Notes under the pieces: generated by a model
What the model was told of the DNA's origin: nothing
The model's database searches: none
What the model saw: only the letters and a program-made list of their open reading frames with translations
In this document: positions 7,633 to 15,698 of the stretch, piece after piece
Numbering within the stretch: the first letter of the stretch is position 1
Layout: each line of letters opens with the position of its first letter
Assembly (NCBI GenBank): GCA_964202895.1
Contig: CAXNJM010000004.1
Coordinates: 1 to 16,096, forward strand
DNA from: JAJTDS01 sp964202895
GTDB lineage: Bacteria > Pseudomonadota > Alphaproteobacteria > Rickettsiales > UBA1997
DNA: 16,096 nt
Direction: 5' to 3'
Position numbers and translations under genes: made by a program

Positions 7633-8910
7633 TTAAAATTTTAAAATGGATACAATTTGTGGAAATAAAATTAACACAAAAATAAAAAAAACTAAAACTA
7701 AAATAAATGGGATTGTGCCTGATATCACCTCTGAAATTGGTCTTTTAACGATACCTGCTATAACATATAAAACCATTCCTATAGGGGGTGTAATTAATGC
7801 TATCTCCATATTTACTACAAACAAAATTGCAAACCAAATTGGGTCAATGTTCATTGATACTAGAATAGGATATAAAATTGGTACTATGATATAAATTATT
7901 GATATTACCTCTAAAATACAGCCAATAACAAATAATAATAACATAATAGCTAAAACAAATTCTAAATTTGATAAATTTAACTGCTGTATTAAAATAATTA
8001 AATCATCACCAATTTTTAAAGATGTAACAGAATGACCTAAAATCATAGACCCAGCTATTAGTAATGTAATCATGCAAGTTGAATGTAAACTCTCCCTAAA
8101 AATTCCAAATAAATCTCCAATTTTAAGAGTCTTGTAAAAAAAAAATCCAGCAAATAACGCGTAAGCAACACCAACTGCTGCAGACTCTGTTGGAGTGAAC
8201 AATCCCATATATATCCCTCCAATAATTAATATTGGTAAAAATAATGCTGGAATTGCTTTTTTTATTGATAAAATTTTTTCCGAAAAAGTATAATTAATAA
8301 TTAATTTTTTTGATTTACTTTTAAGATTTGGAAAAATAATAACATACAAGCATAAAATAAATGTTAAAACTAATCCTGGTATAATCCCTGCTAAAAAAAG
8401 CTTGCCTACAGACTCATTTGTAACAGAGGCAAATAAAAGCATTGGAATAGATGGAGGAATTAAAATACCCAAAGTACCTGAAACAGCAATCAAACCGTAA
8501 GTAAAACTTCTTTTATAACCCATTTTTATCATAGGATCTGCAGCTACGATGCACATACTTGCAGCGTTAGCTACTGAACTACCAGTAATGCTTGCCCCGA
8601 TGGCACTTGTAATTATCGTTGATATCGCTAAACCTCCTCTAAGATTTCCAACAAATTTGTTAACAGTATCAAATAAAATTTGAATGATATTTGCTTTCTT
8701 TAAAATTTCACTCATAAGAATAAATAAAGGGATTGCGCTTAATAAAAAAGAATTGCCTGAAGAAAATATTGTTTGAGGTATAGAAATTAATGTTTTGGTA
8801 CCCTCAAGGTACATAGATAATAAAATGCCAGAAATACCCAAGCCTATTCCTACAGGCACCCCAATAGCAAGAATTACTATGATAATAAGAAAAATTGAAG
8901 AAATTATCAT
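7633..8910 (-). CDS. dctM: TRAP transporter large permease (DctM-type), system 1
   Basis: This is the large membrane subunit of a tripartite ATP-independent periplasmic importer. It couples substrate uptake, usually of organic acids, to the sodium gradient. It has 425 residues, the family length, and is hydrophobic throughout with about a dozen membrane segments. Signature stretches are GILIPPS at 148-154, GLFTPTESAAVG at 236-247 and EIALITPPIG at 369-378. Its start overlaps the dctQ1 stop by 4 bases (ATGA), and the GAF-like gene begins 2 bases after its stop. It is about as long as the second DctM in this window but clearly divergent from it, so the two are not a recent duplication. Confidence 0.93.
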   Translation of the reverse strand: MIISSIFLIIIVILAIGVPVGIGLGISGILLSMYLEGTKTLISIPQTIFSSGNSFLLSAIPLFILMSEILKKANIIQILFDTVNKFVGNLRGGLAISTIITSAIGASITGSSVANAASMCIVAADPMIKMGYKRSFTYGLIAVSGTLGILIPPSIPMLLFASVTNESVGKLFLAGIIPGLVLTFILCLYVIIFPNLKSKSKKLIINYTFSEKILSIKKAIPALFLPILIIGGIYMGLFTPTESAAVGVAYALFAGFFFYKTLKIGDLFGIFRESLHSTCMITLLIAGSMILGHSVTSLKIGDDLIILIQQLNLSNLEFVLAIMLLLFVIGCILEVISIIYIIVPILYPILVSMNIDPIWFAILFVVNMEIALITPPIGMVLYVIAGIVKRPISEVISGTIPFILVLVFFIFVLILFPQIVSILKF

Positions 8911-9410
8911 TTAATTTTTAATAAAATTATTTTTTTTTTGATAATTAATAAAAACTCTAAACTTAAAAATAAAAAACTGAGTGGAATTACTAATTTAGGT
9001 ATCCATAAAGGTATTCTTAATTCGCTTACAGATACAACGCCAAGTATAAATGAGATTTGCACCAGTTTTAAACCATAAATAAAAACAAAAAAACAAAAAA
9101 AAAAGGAAATTAAACCAGCAATTAGCTCAAATATTATTTTTAATTTTTTATTTAATTTCGAAATTAATAAATCAATAACTAAATGTTTGTTATGCCTCAA
9201 CACATAAGATGATCCAATGAATGATGCAGAGACTAAAAAATATCCAACAAGTTCATTTGCCCAGATTGTAGGTTGATTAAAAATAGTTCTCGCTATAACT
9301 TCATATAATACAGATAAAAAAAGTAAAATTAAAAAAAAAACAGATATTATTTCACTAATTTTAGAAAAACTTATAGATAAAATATTTCTACGAATAAAGA
9401 TTAATTTCAT
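8907..9410 (-). CDS. dctQ: TRAP transporter small permease (DctQ-type), system 1
   Basis: This is the small four-helix membrane subunit that pairs with DctM in TRAP importers. It has 167 residues with segments at about 16-38 (ISEIISVFFLILLFLSVL), 49-68, 92-115 and 134-158. Between the first two it carries EVIARTIFNQPTIWANELVGYF, the family's conserved aromatic/E-x2-GY region. It lies 26 bases after the dctP1 stop and overlaps dctM1 by 4 bases. Sequence conservation in DctQ proteins is low, so position in the P-Q-M order is part of the evidence. Confidence 0.9.
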   Translation of the reverse strand: MKLIFIRRNILSISFSKISEIISVFFLILLFLSVLYEVIARTIFNQPTIWANELVGYFLVSASFIGSSYVLRHNKHLVIDLLISKLNKKLKIIFELIAGLISFFFCFFVFIYGLKLVQISFILGVVSVSELRIPLWIPKLVIPLSFLFLSLEFLLIIKKKIILLKIK

Positions 9411-9436
9411 TAATAACTAAGAAAGTTATGGACGAC

Positions 9437-10425
9437 TTAGTTTAGCGTCTCTATCCAACTGACGATATTTTTTTCTTCTGTATTTGCTTTCTTTAACCAG
9501 TTTTCTTTTACAGATGATAATTTAATTTTCCAATCTTTTTGTTGATTTGGACTTAAGATTGTTACATCTATTTTTGACTTAAGGAATTCAATACTCTTAT
9601 TATCCTCTTTGATTGATCTTTCTATAGACCACTGTTGTACTTCTGTAGCTGCCTCTAATATAGCGTCCTGATTTTTTTTTGATAATTTATTAAAAGTTTC
9701 TAAATTCATATTCACAGCAAAAACACCAAAGGCAGAACCTGCTATAGTCGCAGTTTTCGAATTTTCCCAAAGTTTTCTTTGATCAATAGATGTTAGGCCT
9801 GTTATTGCTGCATCAATTGTTTTGGTTTGTAATCCAAGGTACATTTCAGCAGGATCCATAGTTACTGGCGAACCACCTAAAGCTCTAATTGATTCTGAAG
9901 TAATCGCGCTTGAAGTTCTTATTTTTTTTCCTTTAAAATCCTCTGGACTAACTATTTTTTGATTGCTAGAAATGTCAAAAAATGAGCCAAATATAACAAC
10001 ACCAAGCGTCTTCATCTGTCTTTGCTCCATCACCTTAGAATAATATTTATATAATTTTTCATCTTTGGCCCATGCCTTAGAAACTTGATTTGCATTTGAC
10101 ATTAAAAATGGAACGTCATTTATTTCCGAAATAAGATCTTTTGTCCAAACACTAGTTAGGTTGAAGCCTATATCTACAGATCCTGTAGCGACTGCTGAAG
10201 GTATCTCATGTGCTTTATATAATTGACCTGCAGGAAAAATTTCTATTTTTAATTTTCCATCAGTTTTTAATAAAACTTTTTCTGCAAATAACTTTTGAGA
10301 TTCCGATAAATGATGACTAATAGGTAATGTACCCGCATATTTTAAAGATTGAGAAAATGATGTTGAAAAAAAAATAGTGAAAAAAATAAAACTAAAAGAA
10401 ATCTTAGTGTAAAGTTTTGTTGCAT
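9437..10425 (-). CDS. dctP: TRAP transporter substrate-binding protein (DctP-type), system 1, frame broken in the signal peptide
   Basis: This periplasmic binding protein delivers substrate to DctQM. The ATG at 10423-10425 starts a signal peptide (QQNFTLRFLLVLFFSLFFF). The frame then breaks in a run of nine A on the plus strand (10366-10374). With ten the reading continues STSFSQSLKYAGTLPIS into the mature protein, giving 329 residues, normal for the family. Typical features follow: FPAGQLYKAHEIPSAVATGSVDIGF, then DFKGKKIRTSS. The arginine there, about residue 170, corresponds to the one that pairs with the ligand carboxylate in known DctP/SiaP proteins. PVTMDPAEMYLGLQTKTIDA comes next. The start lies 13 bases after the corrected amidase stop and has no Shine-Dalgarno. 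The indel is probably a homopolymer error. Confidence 0.88.
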
Positions 10426-10438
10426 AAAAAAATTAAAT

Positions 10439-11846
10439 TTAATTAAGAAGAAAAGTACTTGGTATTATCTTCTTGTCAACACTTATATTTTCAAATTGAT
10501 TACAGAAATTAAGAACATCTATTTCTCTATTATTTTTTCCAATAACTTGCATTCCTACTGGTAAATTTTCTCGATGTATACCCTGCGTTTATGGATGCAG
10601 CTGGCTGACCAGTTAAATTGAAGGGATAAGTATATGTAACCCAAGACACTATATTTTTATCCGGCATATTTTTTGGAACATTTAGACCTACTTCAAAAGC
10701 GGCGCAGGGCAAAGTAGGAGTAATTAATAAATCATATTGATCAAAGAAAATTCTCATTTTTTCTCTAAACGCATATCTTTGAAAAACTAGACTATAATAA
10801 TCATTCATTTTTTGATTTATCGCTACTTTTAAAACACCGAGAACAGCTGGGTCAATTAAATCTGGAGAATTTTCAATTACACTTTTAAGTCTAGTTCCAA
10901 CTCCCGCATAAAACTCGGCATTCCATAAATTTATGGGATCTTCATCTAGAACTTTGTCTATAGTGTCTATTTTATAACCTAATGAAGAAATATTTTTTAT
11001 AGCATTATCTAATATTTTCATAACATTACTATCATTTTTTCCATAACCTAATGTAGGACTCCATGCAATTTTATAACTCTTTTTTTCTTTTATAAAATTT
11101 TCATAAATTGGAACGTTTTCTGTAACAGTAAATGGATCTCTAAAATCTTTACCAGATATAATCTGTAAAACTTTGCAGGCGTCTAAAACGTTCCTGGTCA
11201 ATGGACCTACATGCGCTAAAGTAGGAGTGGCAGACGTTGGATAGACTGGAACTCTCCCAAATTGCGCCTTAATACCAAATAGACCTGTTAATGCAGCAGG
11301 TATCCGGATAGACCCACCTCCATCAGTTCCAATTGCATATGGAACAATTCCAGCTGCTACCATTGAAGCTGCACCGCAGCTTGATCCACCTGGTGTTAAT
11401 TTAATATTCCATGGGTTTCGAGTGACTCCAGTCAATGGACTATCACCTACGCCTTTACAACCAAATTCACTTGTTGTTGATTTTCCTAAAAGTACCACTC
11501 CAGCATTTCTTAATCTCTCAACTGAAGGAGCATCTGCAGATACTAAATTATCAGAGGTAGTTTTTGAACCAAATCTTTGCGGTAAATTTTTTTGAGCAAT
11601 TAAATCTTTTATTGAAGTGGGTATGCCGTCTAATTCTGATAGTAAAGAATTACTCATCATTCTTTTTTCAGACTCCTTTGCTAAAATTTTAGCACCTTCA
11701 ATGTCTAAAAACGCGAAAGAATTTAAAATAGGATCTAATTTTTCAATTTTCTTTAGCGTACTATCTAATAATTCTGTAGGTGAAACCTCTTTATTTTTTA
11801 TTAGCCTCGAAAGTTTCGAAACACTAATAAAATCAAGAGGTTTCAT
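10439..11846 (-). CDS. amidase-signature family hydrolase (frameshifted near the C-terminus)
   Basis: This cytoplasmic amidase-signature enzyme hydrolyses a carboxamide to acid plus amine or ammonia. The Ser-cisSer-Lys triad is complete: K80 in SIKDL, S155 in PGGSSCGAA and nucleophile S179 in DGGGSIRIPA. The substrate is not predictable from this; family members range from GatA-like to indoleacetamide, nicotinamide and N-acyl amidases. GatA is unlikely because gatB and gatC are absent. An extra base around 10577-10580, after INAG, breaks the frame. Correcting it gives IHRENLPVGMQVIGKNN and an end at a TAA at 10439-10441, for 468 residues, a normal length. It starts 8 bases after the cyclase stop and is followed 13 bases later by dctP1, so it lies between the two importers. 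Confidence 0.9.
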
Positions 11847-11854
11847 TGAGAAGT

Positions 11855-12559
11855 TTAGCTATTAATTACAGCCACAGCTCTAACAGGAGAACCTGATCCA
11901 CCTTTAAATTTAATTGGTAATCCGATGAATTGAAACTCACCTTTTCCAACTACTTTTTCTAAATTGACTAACCATTCAAAATGAGAAACCCCTAAATCTC
12001 TACAAAGTCTATGTTGTGGAAATAGATTTGAAGTTGGTTTATCAGTAGATGGTCCTTCAACTCCATGCATTTTAGATCCTCTATCAAAAAGCCATTTAGT
12101 TGCTTCAACTGTAAGTTCTGGATTGCCCCAAACTATCTGTTTTCTGTCATGATAATTTCTAGCATGAAAACCAGTGCACAATAAAACTATGTGACCATCG
12201 ATTTTTACACCCGATTTTTTTTCAGCATCTTCCATATGTTTAACAGTTATATCTTCTAGGTCTTTGATGTTTCTTAAGTCTAAGCAAACAGCTTTGCCCA
12301 TAAATAAACTTAACGGCATTTCATCAATAGATTTTCCTTTAGGATTAACGTGTTTAAAAGCATCAACATGCGTGCCAACATGATCTAGCATTCCTATGTA
12401 ATTTGTTTGAAAAGTCATAGGATCTTCTTTAGTTCCCAGTCCAAAACTTTTAGTGGTTTCATGAGTTAAAGCCGTTAAATATATAGGACTTTGAAAAAGT
12501 TTATGTGCGGGCATGTTATCTTCTACTGTCAAACTTAGATCAATTATTTCTTGAGCCAT
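11855..12559 (-). CDS. cyclase-family metal-dependent hydrolase (kynurenine formamidase/isatin hydrolase-like)
   Basis: This 234-residue member of the cyclase family (the fold of kynurenine formamidase KynB and isatin hydrolase) is a cytoplasmic metal-dependent hydrolase of amides or lactams. The metal motif H-x-G-T-H-x-D is present as HVGTHVD with H60, H64 and D66, and H70 supplies the next ligand. The proline usual at position 68 in the formamidase pattern is Phe here. The N-terminal IIDLSLTVEDNMP and the C-terminal FIGLPIKFKGGSGSPVRAVA are typical. It has the best Shine-Dalgarno in this half of the window (GGAG, a few bases before ATG) and a 52-bp leader holding a dyad. Paired with the amidase, it probably acts on the compound imported by the flanking TRAP systems. 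Confidence 0.88.
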   Translation of the reverse strand: MAQEIIDLSLTVEDNMPAHKLFQSPIYLTALTHETTKSFGLGTKEDPMTFQTNYIGMLDHVGTHVDAFKHVNPKGKSIDEMPLSLFMGKAVCLDLRNIKDLEDITVKHMEDAEKKSGVKIDGHIVLLCTGFHARNYHDRKQIVWGNPELTVEATKWLFDRGSKMHGVEGPSTDKPTSNLFPQHRLCRDLGVSHFEWLVNLEKVVGKGEFQFIGLPIKFKGGSGSPVRAVAVINS

Positions 12560-12586
12560 ATTTCTCCTTTTTTTTGTTTATAATAA

Positions 12587-12609
12587 ATTTAATCCTAACT
12601 AGATTAAAT
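12587..12609. promoter_or_regulatory. dyad upstream of the cyclase gene, similar to one upstream of dctP2
   Basis: The arms ATTTAATC (12587-12594) and GATTAAAT (12602-12609) form a perfect 8-bp inverted repeat around a 7-base centre. It begins 28 bases upstream of the cyclase ATG. Apart from a one-base length difference and a few mismatches, the same sequence occurs at 15581-15602, 24 bases upstream of dctP2. Shared sequence and shared distance suggest a binding site or promoter element used twice by this operon. Confidence 0.5.
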
Positions 12610-12611
12610 AA

Positions 12612-13937
12612 TCAACTTTTAGTCATGACTGCTGGCAGCCAATTTGCGATACCAGGGAAGATCATAACCAAAATTGCTAAAACTATTAATAATATCCAAT
12701 ATGGAATTGATCCATAAAATATTCGACCTAATGTTATGTCAGGATCAACAATGCAACCTTTAACAGTATAAACACAAAGGCCTAATGGGGGAGTTAACAA
12801 ACCAGCTTCTATTGCTAAAATTCCTATAATAGCAAATGAAATTGGGTCGTAACCCAATAGCTTATAAGCTATTGGGGCAAATATTGGAACTGTGAGTAAA
12901 ATAATTGAAACAGAGTCAATAAACATTCCTAAAATAAACCAAACAGCAACCATGATAAATAAAATTAAAAATTTATTTCCACCAATACTTGTAAAAACAT
13001 TTGTAAGAGCATCGGTTATTCCACCCATCGCGAGTAATCTTGAATACATTTGTGCACAAATTAAAATTAACAATATTGGAGCAGAAATTTTTCCAGTTTC
13101 TAAAACTGAATCCAAAATTTCTTTAAAAGATACCCCCTTTAATATTGCTAAAATTAAAGCAAAAAGAGCACCTATTCCTGCTGCTTCAGTAGGCGTAAAA
13201 AAACCAAACCAAATACCCCCTAAAACCAAAACAATTAAAAACGATACGCCTATTGCTCCCCAATATTGTCTTTTAGTAAGACTAACTTCTAGTGATTGAT
13301 TTTCACTACCTTGTCCAAAAAGATCTGGTTTAAAATAAGCAAGAACAAAACAAAAAATCGCAAATAAAAATGCAAGAATTATTCCTGGAATAATACCAGC
13401 AATAAAAAGTTTTCCTATTGATTGCTCAGTTAACACACCCCAGACAATAAGTAAGATACTAGGAGGAATTAACATTCCTAAAGAGGCACTACCGGCAATG
13501 CACCCTACAGCGATAGTTTTGTTATAATTAAATTTTACCATTTGAGGATAGGCAATTTTAGAAAATGCAGCCGCAGATGCTATCGAAACACCTGTAACTG
13601 CTCCAAAAACTGCGTTCCCAAATACTGTTGCGAGCGCAAGTCTAGCTGGAATTTTTCTTAAAGATTTATTAATTAAATTGTATAGATCCTCAGCAGCTCC
13701 TGATCTTGATATCAACTCTCCCATTAATACAAATAGAGGGATAACGGCAAAAATATAATCTCTTATAGCTCCATAAGCGGTATTGTTTAATAAAGATAAT
13801 GGAACATTAATGTTTCCAGTAATATAATATAGCCCAAAAAAACTAGTTAGACCTAGAGCAATAACAACGGGGACGCTAAGAGCTATTAACAAAATTAATG
13901 CTATTATTATCCAAAAAGAAAAATCAAAACCAAACAT
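12612..13937 (-). CDS. dctM: TRAP transporter large permease (DctM-type), system 2
   Basis: This is the large membrane subunit of the second TRAP importer. It has 441 residues and about twelve hydrophobic segments. Signature stretches are GNAVFGAVTGVSIASAAAF around 107-125, GMLIPPS at 154-160 and FFTPTEAAGIG at 246-256, with EAGLLTPPLGLCVYTVKG near the C-terminus. A hydrophilic insert, KPDLFGQGSENQSLE, at about 203-217 separates the two halves. Its ATG overlaps the dctQ2 stop by one base (TAATG). A 52-bp gap, large for this window, separates it from the cyclase gene. Confidence 0.94.
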   Translation of the reverse strand: MFGFDFSFWIIIALILLIALSVPVVIALGLTSFFGLYYITGNINVPLSLLNNTAYGAIRDYIFAVIPLFVLMGELISRSGAAEDLYNLINKSLRKIPARLALATVFGNAVFGAVTGVSIASAAAFSKIAYPQMVKFNYNKTIAVGCIAGSASLGMLIPPSILLIVWGVLTEQSIGKLFIAGIIPGIILAFLFAIFCFVLAYFKPDLFGQGSENQSLEVSLTKRQYWGAIGVSFLIVLVLGGIWFGFFTPTEAAGIGALFALILAILKGVSFKEILDSVLETGKISAPILLILICAQMYSRLLAMGGITDALTNVFTSIGGNKFLILFIMVAVWFILGMFIDSVSIILLTVPIFAPIAYKLLGYDPISFAIIGILAIEAGLLTPPLGLCVYTVKGCIVDPDITLGRIFYGSIPYWILLIVLAILVMIFPGIANWLPAVMTKS

Positions 13938-14440
13938 TATTTTTTTAAATTAAAGATTTTTGAAATTATTAACAGCAAATATGTAAAAGCAGTTAGACAA
14001 GAAAATAAAAAAATAGTTCCTTTTAGTGGCAATGTTGGGAACCTAAATGAAGCATGACCTTCAAATTCAGATGAAATGAGTGATTTTACCATAGATGAAT
14101 ATGAGGATTTCGCTAACAATATAAAAAATACAAGTCCCAAGAAACAACTAAGAAGATCAAGAAATTTTCTTAATTTAGGTCCAGCTTTTTCAATAGTAAA
14201 ATCTGATCGAAGCATGCTTTCAATTGAAACTGCATAAGCGAATTGAAAAAAAGCTATTATAACAACTAAATTTGCTATAATTTCTGGAACACCTATTAAA
14301 GGTTTATTGAACGCACCTCTTAGTAATACATCTGCAAAAATTAAAAGACCAACAAATACAAGCAAGAAAGAAGCAACATATTTAAAAAATTGTATTATTT
14401 TGTCGTTAATTAATTCAACTTTTTTAAAAAATAATAACAT
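13937..14440 (-). CDS. dctQ: TRAP transporter small permease (DctQ-type), system 2
   Basis: This is the small four-helix partner of DctM2, with 167 residues. Hydrophobic segments lie at about 18-40 (FKYVASFLLVFVGLLIFADVL), 52-72, 91-112 and 137-160. The short stretch RGAFNKPLIGVPEIIANL after the first helix matches the usual DctQ layout. It begins just downstream of the hairpin at 14457-14485 and has no Shine-Dalgarno, so its level may depend on how much transcript passes the hairpin. It overlaps dctM2 by one base. Confidence 0.9.
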   Translation of the reverse strand: MLLFFKKVELINDKIIQFFKYVASFLLVFVGLLIFADVLLRGAFNKPLIGVPEIIANLVVIIAFFQFAYAVSIESMLRSDFTIEKAGPKLRKFLDLLSCFLGLVFFILLAKSSYSSMVKSLISSEFEGHASFRFPTLPLKGTIFLFSCLTAFTYLLLIISKIFNLKK

Positions 14441-14456
14441 TTTTATAACAAAGAAA

Positions 14457-14485
14457 GCGCTCTGATTGATTATAAATCAGAGCGC
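14457..14485 (-). terminator. GC-rich hairpin between dctP2 and dctQ2 (attenuator or mRNA stabiliser)
   Basis: GCGCTCTGATT (14457-14467) and AATCAGAGCGC (14475-14485) form a perfect 11-bp stem with a 7-base loop. It stands out sharply in an AT-rich region. In the direction of transcription the stem is followed by TTTCTTTGTT, a partial U tract. Its place between the binding-protein gene and the permease genes fits a leaky terminator or a 3'-end protector that lets dctP2 be made in excess over dctQM. Confidence 0.75.
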
Positions 14486-14498
14486 CTAATGTGATTGT

Positions 14499-15557
14499 TT
14501 AATTTATTTGATATTTATATGGCCACTTATGTCCATTTTTTTCAAGTTCAGAAATATAAAATTTCATAATTTCAGAACCTTTGTATCCTTTTTTATTTAA
14601 CTCTTGTGCGAATTTATTAGGCACGTCTTTAAGTGCAGTCGCCCATTCTTTTTTTGTCGCTTTAGAGATAGTTTTTACATTCACGCCTGAGTCTTTTAGT
14701 TTTTTTAAACCATCATTTTCATATTGAACACATGTCGCAGCAGTAACATCAGCCCATTCAGATCCTAACTGAATAATGATGTCCTGAACATCTTTTGGTA
14801 ATTTTTTCCATGTTGTCATATTTATAGTAACAGCATTAAAAAATTGAGCCCCAAAGTCAGTTTTTGTGAAATGAGGTCCAACTTCATTTAATTTAAATGT
14901 AGACCACCATGGTGCCGTAGACAAATAACCTTCGTAAACACCAGACTGTATAGATTGATAAGCCTCATTTAAATTTGATGCCACCGGTGTAGCTCCACCA
15001 GCTAACCACTCTAAATTAATTCCAGCTCCAGCAATTTTTTTTCCTTTTAGGTCTTTAAACTCGTTCCATGCGAATTTTGTTCCCATTCCATAATTTCCTA
15101 AACAAGCTCCACCTAACCATTTTTGATTAAAATCTTTTTCAAAATAAGCAGTTAATTCTGGAAATTTTTTATATGTTGCCATTGATGCTTTTGTAACAGC
15201 TTTTGCATCAGGAGATCCGAAAGGTAACATTAAAGTAAAGTTGTTAACAAATCCGTTAGAAGGTTCAAAAATTAATGAAATAAACCCAATGTCCAAAAGA
15301 CCATCTCTTGTAGCTTCTAGTACGTCAGTTAATTTAGCAACCTGACCACCGTGAAGTTCTTGAATTTTTACAGTGTGTTTTGTTTTAGTTTCAATCCTCT
15401 TTTTAAGTTCAGGAGCAAACCATTCATGAGCTGTCTTTGTATATTCTAGTAACCCAATAGGATGTCCACCTCCTAATCTTAAAGTAAATTCCTCTGCAGA
15501 AGCTACGTTAGTTACAAAAAATAAAATAGCTAATAATTTTATGATGTTTTTTTTCAT
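14499..15557 (-). CDS. dctP: TRAP transporter substrate-binding protein (DctP-type), system 2
   Basis: This is the periplasmic binding protein of the second importer and the first gene of the operon. Its 352 residues begin with a signal peptide (MKKNIIKLLAILFFVTNVASA, cleavage after about 21). The mature part follows the DctP pattern: LRLGGGHP, ELHGGQVAKLTDVLEATRDGLLDIGF, the hinge region EFKDLKGKKI at about 166-175, then NLNEAYQSIQSGVYEGYL. The position after KKI, normally the arginine that pairs with a ligand carboxylate, is A176 here (KIAGAG). WW at 217-218 may add aromatic surface to the pocket. That suggests a ligand without a free carboxylate. The ATG has no strong Shine-Dalgarno (AAAGTAAC precedes it). 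Confidence 0.92.
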   Translation of the reverse strand: MKKNIIKLLAILFFVTNVASAEEFTLRLGGGHPIGLLEYTKTAHEWFAPELKKRIETKTKHTVKIQELHGGQVAKLTDVLEATRDGLLDIGFISLIFEPSNGFVNNFTLMLPFGSPDAKAVTKASMATYKKFPELTAYFEKDFNQKWLGGACLGNYGMGTKFAWNEFKDLKGKKIAGAGINLEWLAGGATPVASNLNEAYQSIQSGVYEGYLSTAPWWSTFKLNEVGPHFTKTDFGAQFFNAVTINMTTWKKLPKDVQDIIIQLGSEWADVTAATCVQYENDGLKKLKDSGVNVKTISKATKKEWATALKDVPNKFAQELNKKGYKGSEIMKFYISELEKNGHKWPYKYQIN

Positions 15558-15580
15558 GTTACTTTTTTTTGTTGTTTATT

Positions 15581-15602
15581 ATTTAAGTCTAACTCAGATT
15601 AA
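15581..15602. promoter_or_regulatory. element upstream of dctP2 shared with the cyclase leader
   Basis: On the plus strand this reads ATTTAAGTC-TAACT-CAGATTAA, an imperfect inverted repeat. The element at 12587-12609 reads ATTTAATCC-TAACT-AGATTAAAT. Both contain ATTTAA, CTAACT and GATTAA in the same order, and both start 24-28 bases before a start codon. It probably marks an operator or the core promoter of the operon. Confidence 0.5.
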
Positions 15603-15677
15603 TTAAAATACATATATATAAGTTATTAATAATTATAAAATTTCAAGTTCAACTTATGGTTTAAATTAACTAGTGTA

Positions 15678-15698
15678 TATTTTAATAATATTAAAATA
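15678..15698. promoter_or_regulatory. perfect A/T dyad upstream of the small membrane protein gene
   Basis: Arms TATTTTAAT and ATTAAAATA flank a 3-base centre, giving a perfect 9+3+9 inverted repeat that ends 27 bases before the ATG at 15726. The composition is only A and T, so chance occurrence is quite possible. Confidence 0.25.

Noticed and set aside
10439..11846. Assigning the amidase as gatA of the tRNA amidotransferase
   Set aside because: gatB and gatC are absent and the gene is embedded between TRAP transporter genes.
11855..12559. Assigning the cyclase gene as kynB of tryptophan breakdown
   Set aside because: No tryptophan dioxygenase or kynureninase gene is nearby, the metal motif deviates at one position, and the TRAP/amidase context points to an imported substrate.
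7646..13299. Plus-strand open frames opposite the operon (7646-7894, 11617-11865, 12505-12717, 12892-13299)
   Set aside because: They are reverse shadows of DctM, amidase and cyclase coding regions, with no independent ribosome site or recognisable domain.
14457..14485. Full operon terminator after dctP2
   Set aside because: The U tract is broken and dctQ2 follows within 17 bases in the same direction without its own evident promoter, so partial termination or stabilisation is more likely.
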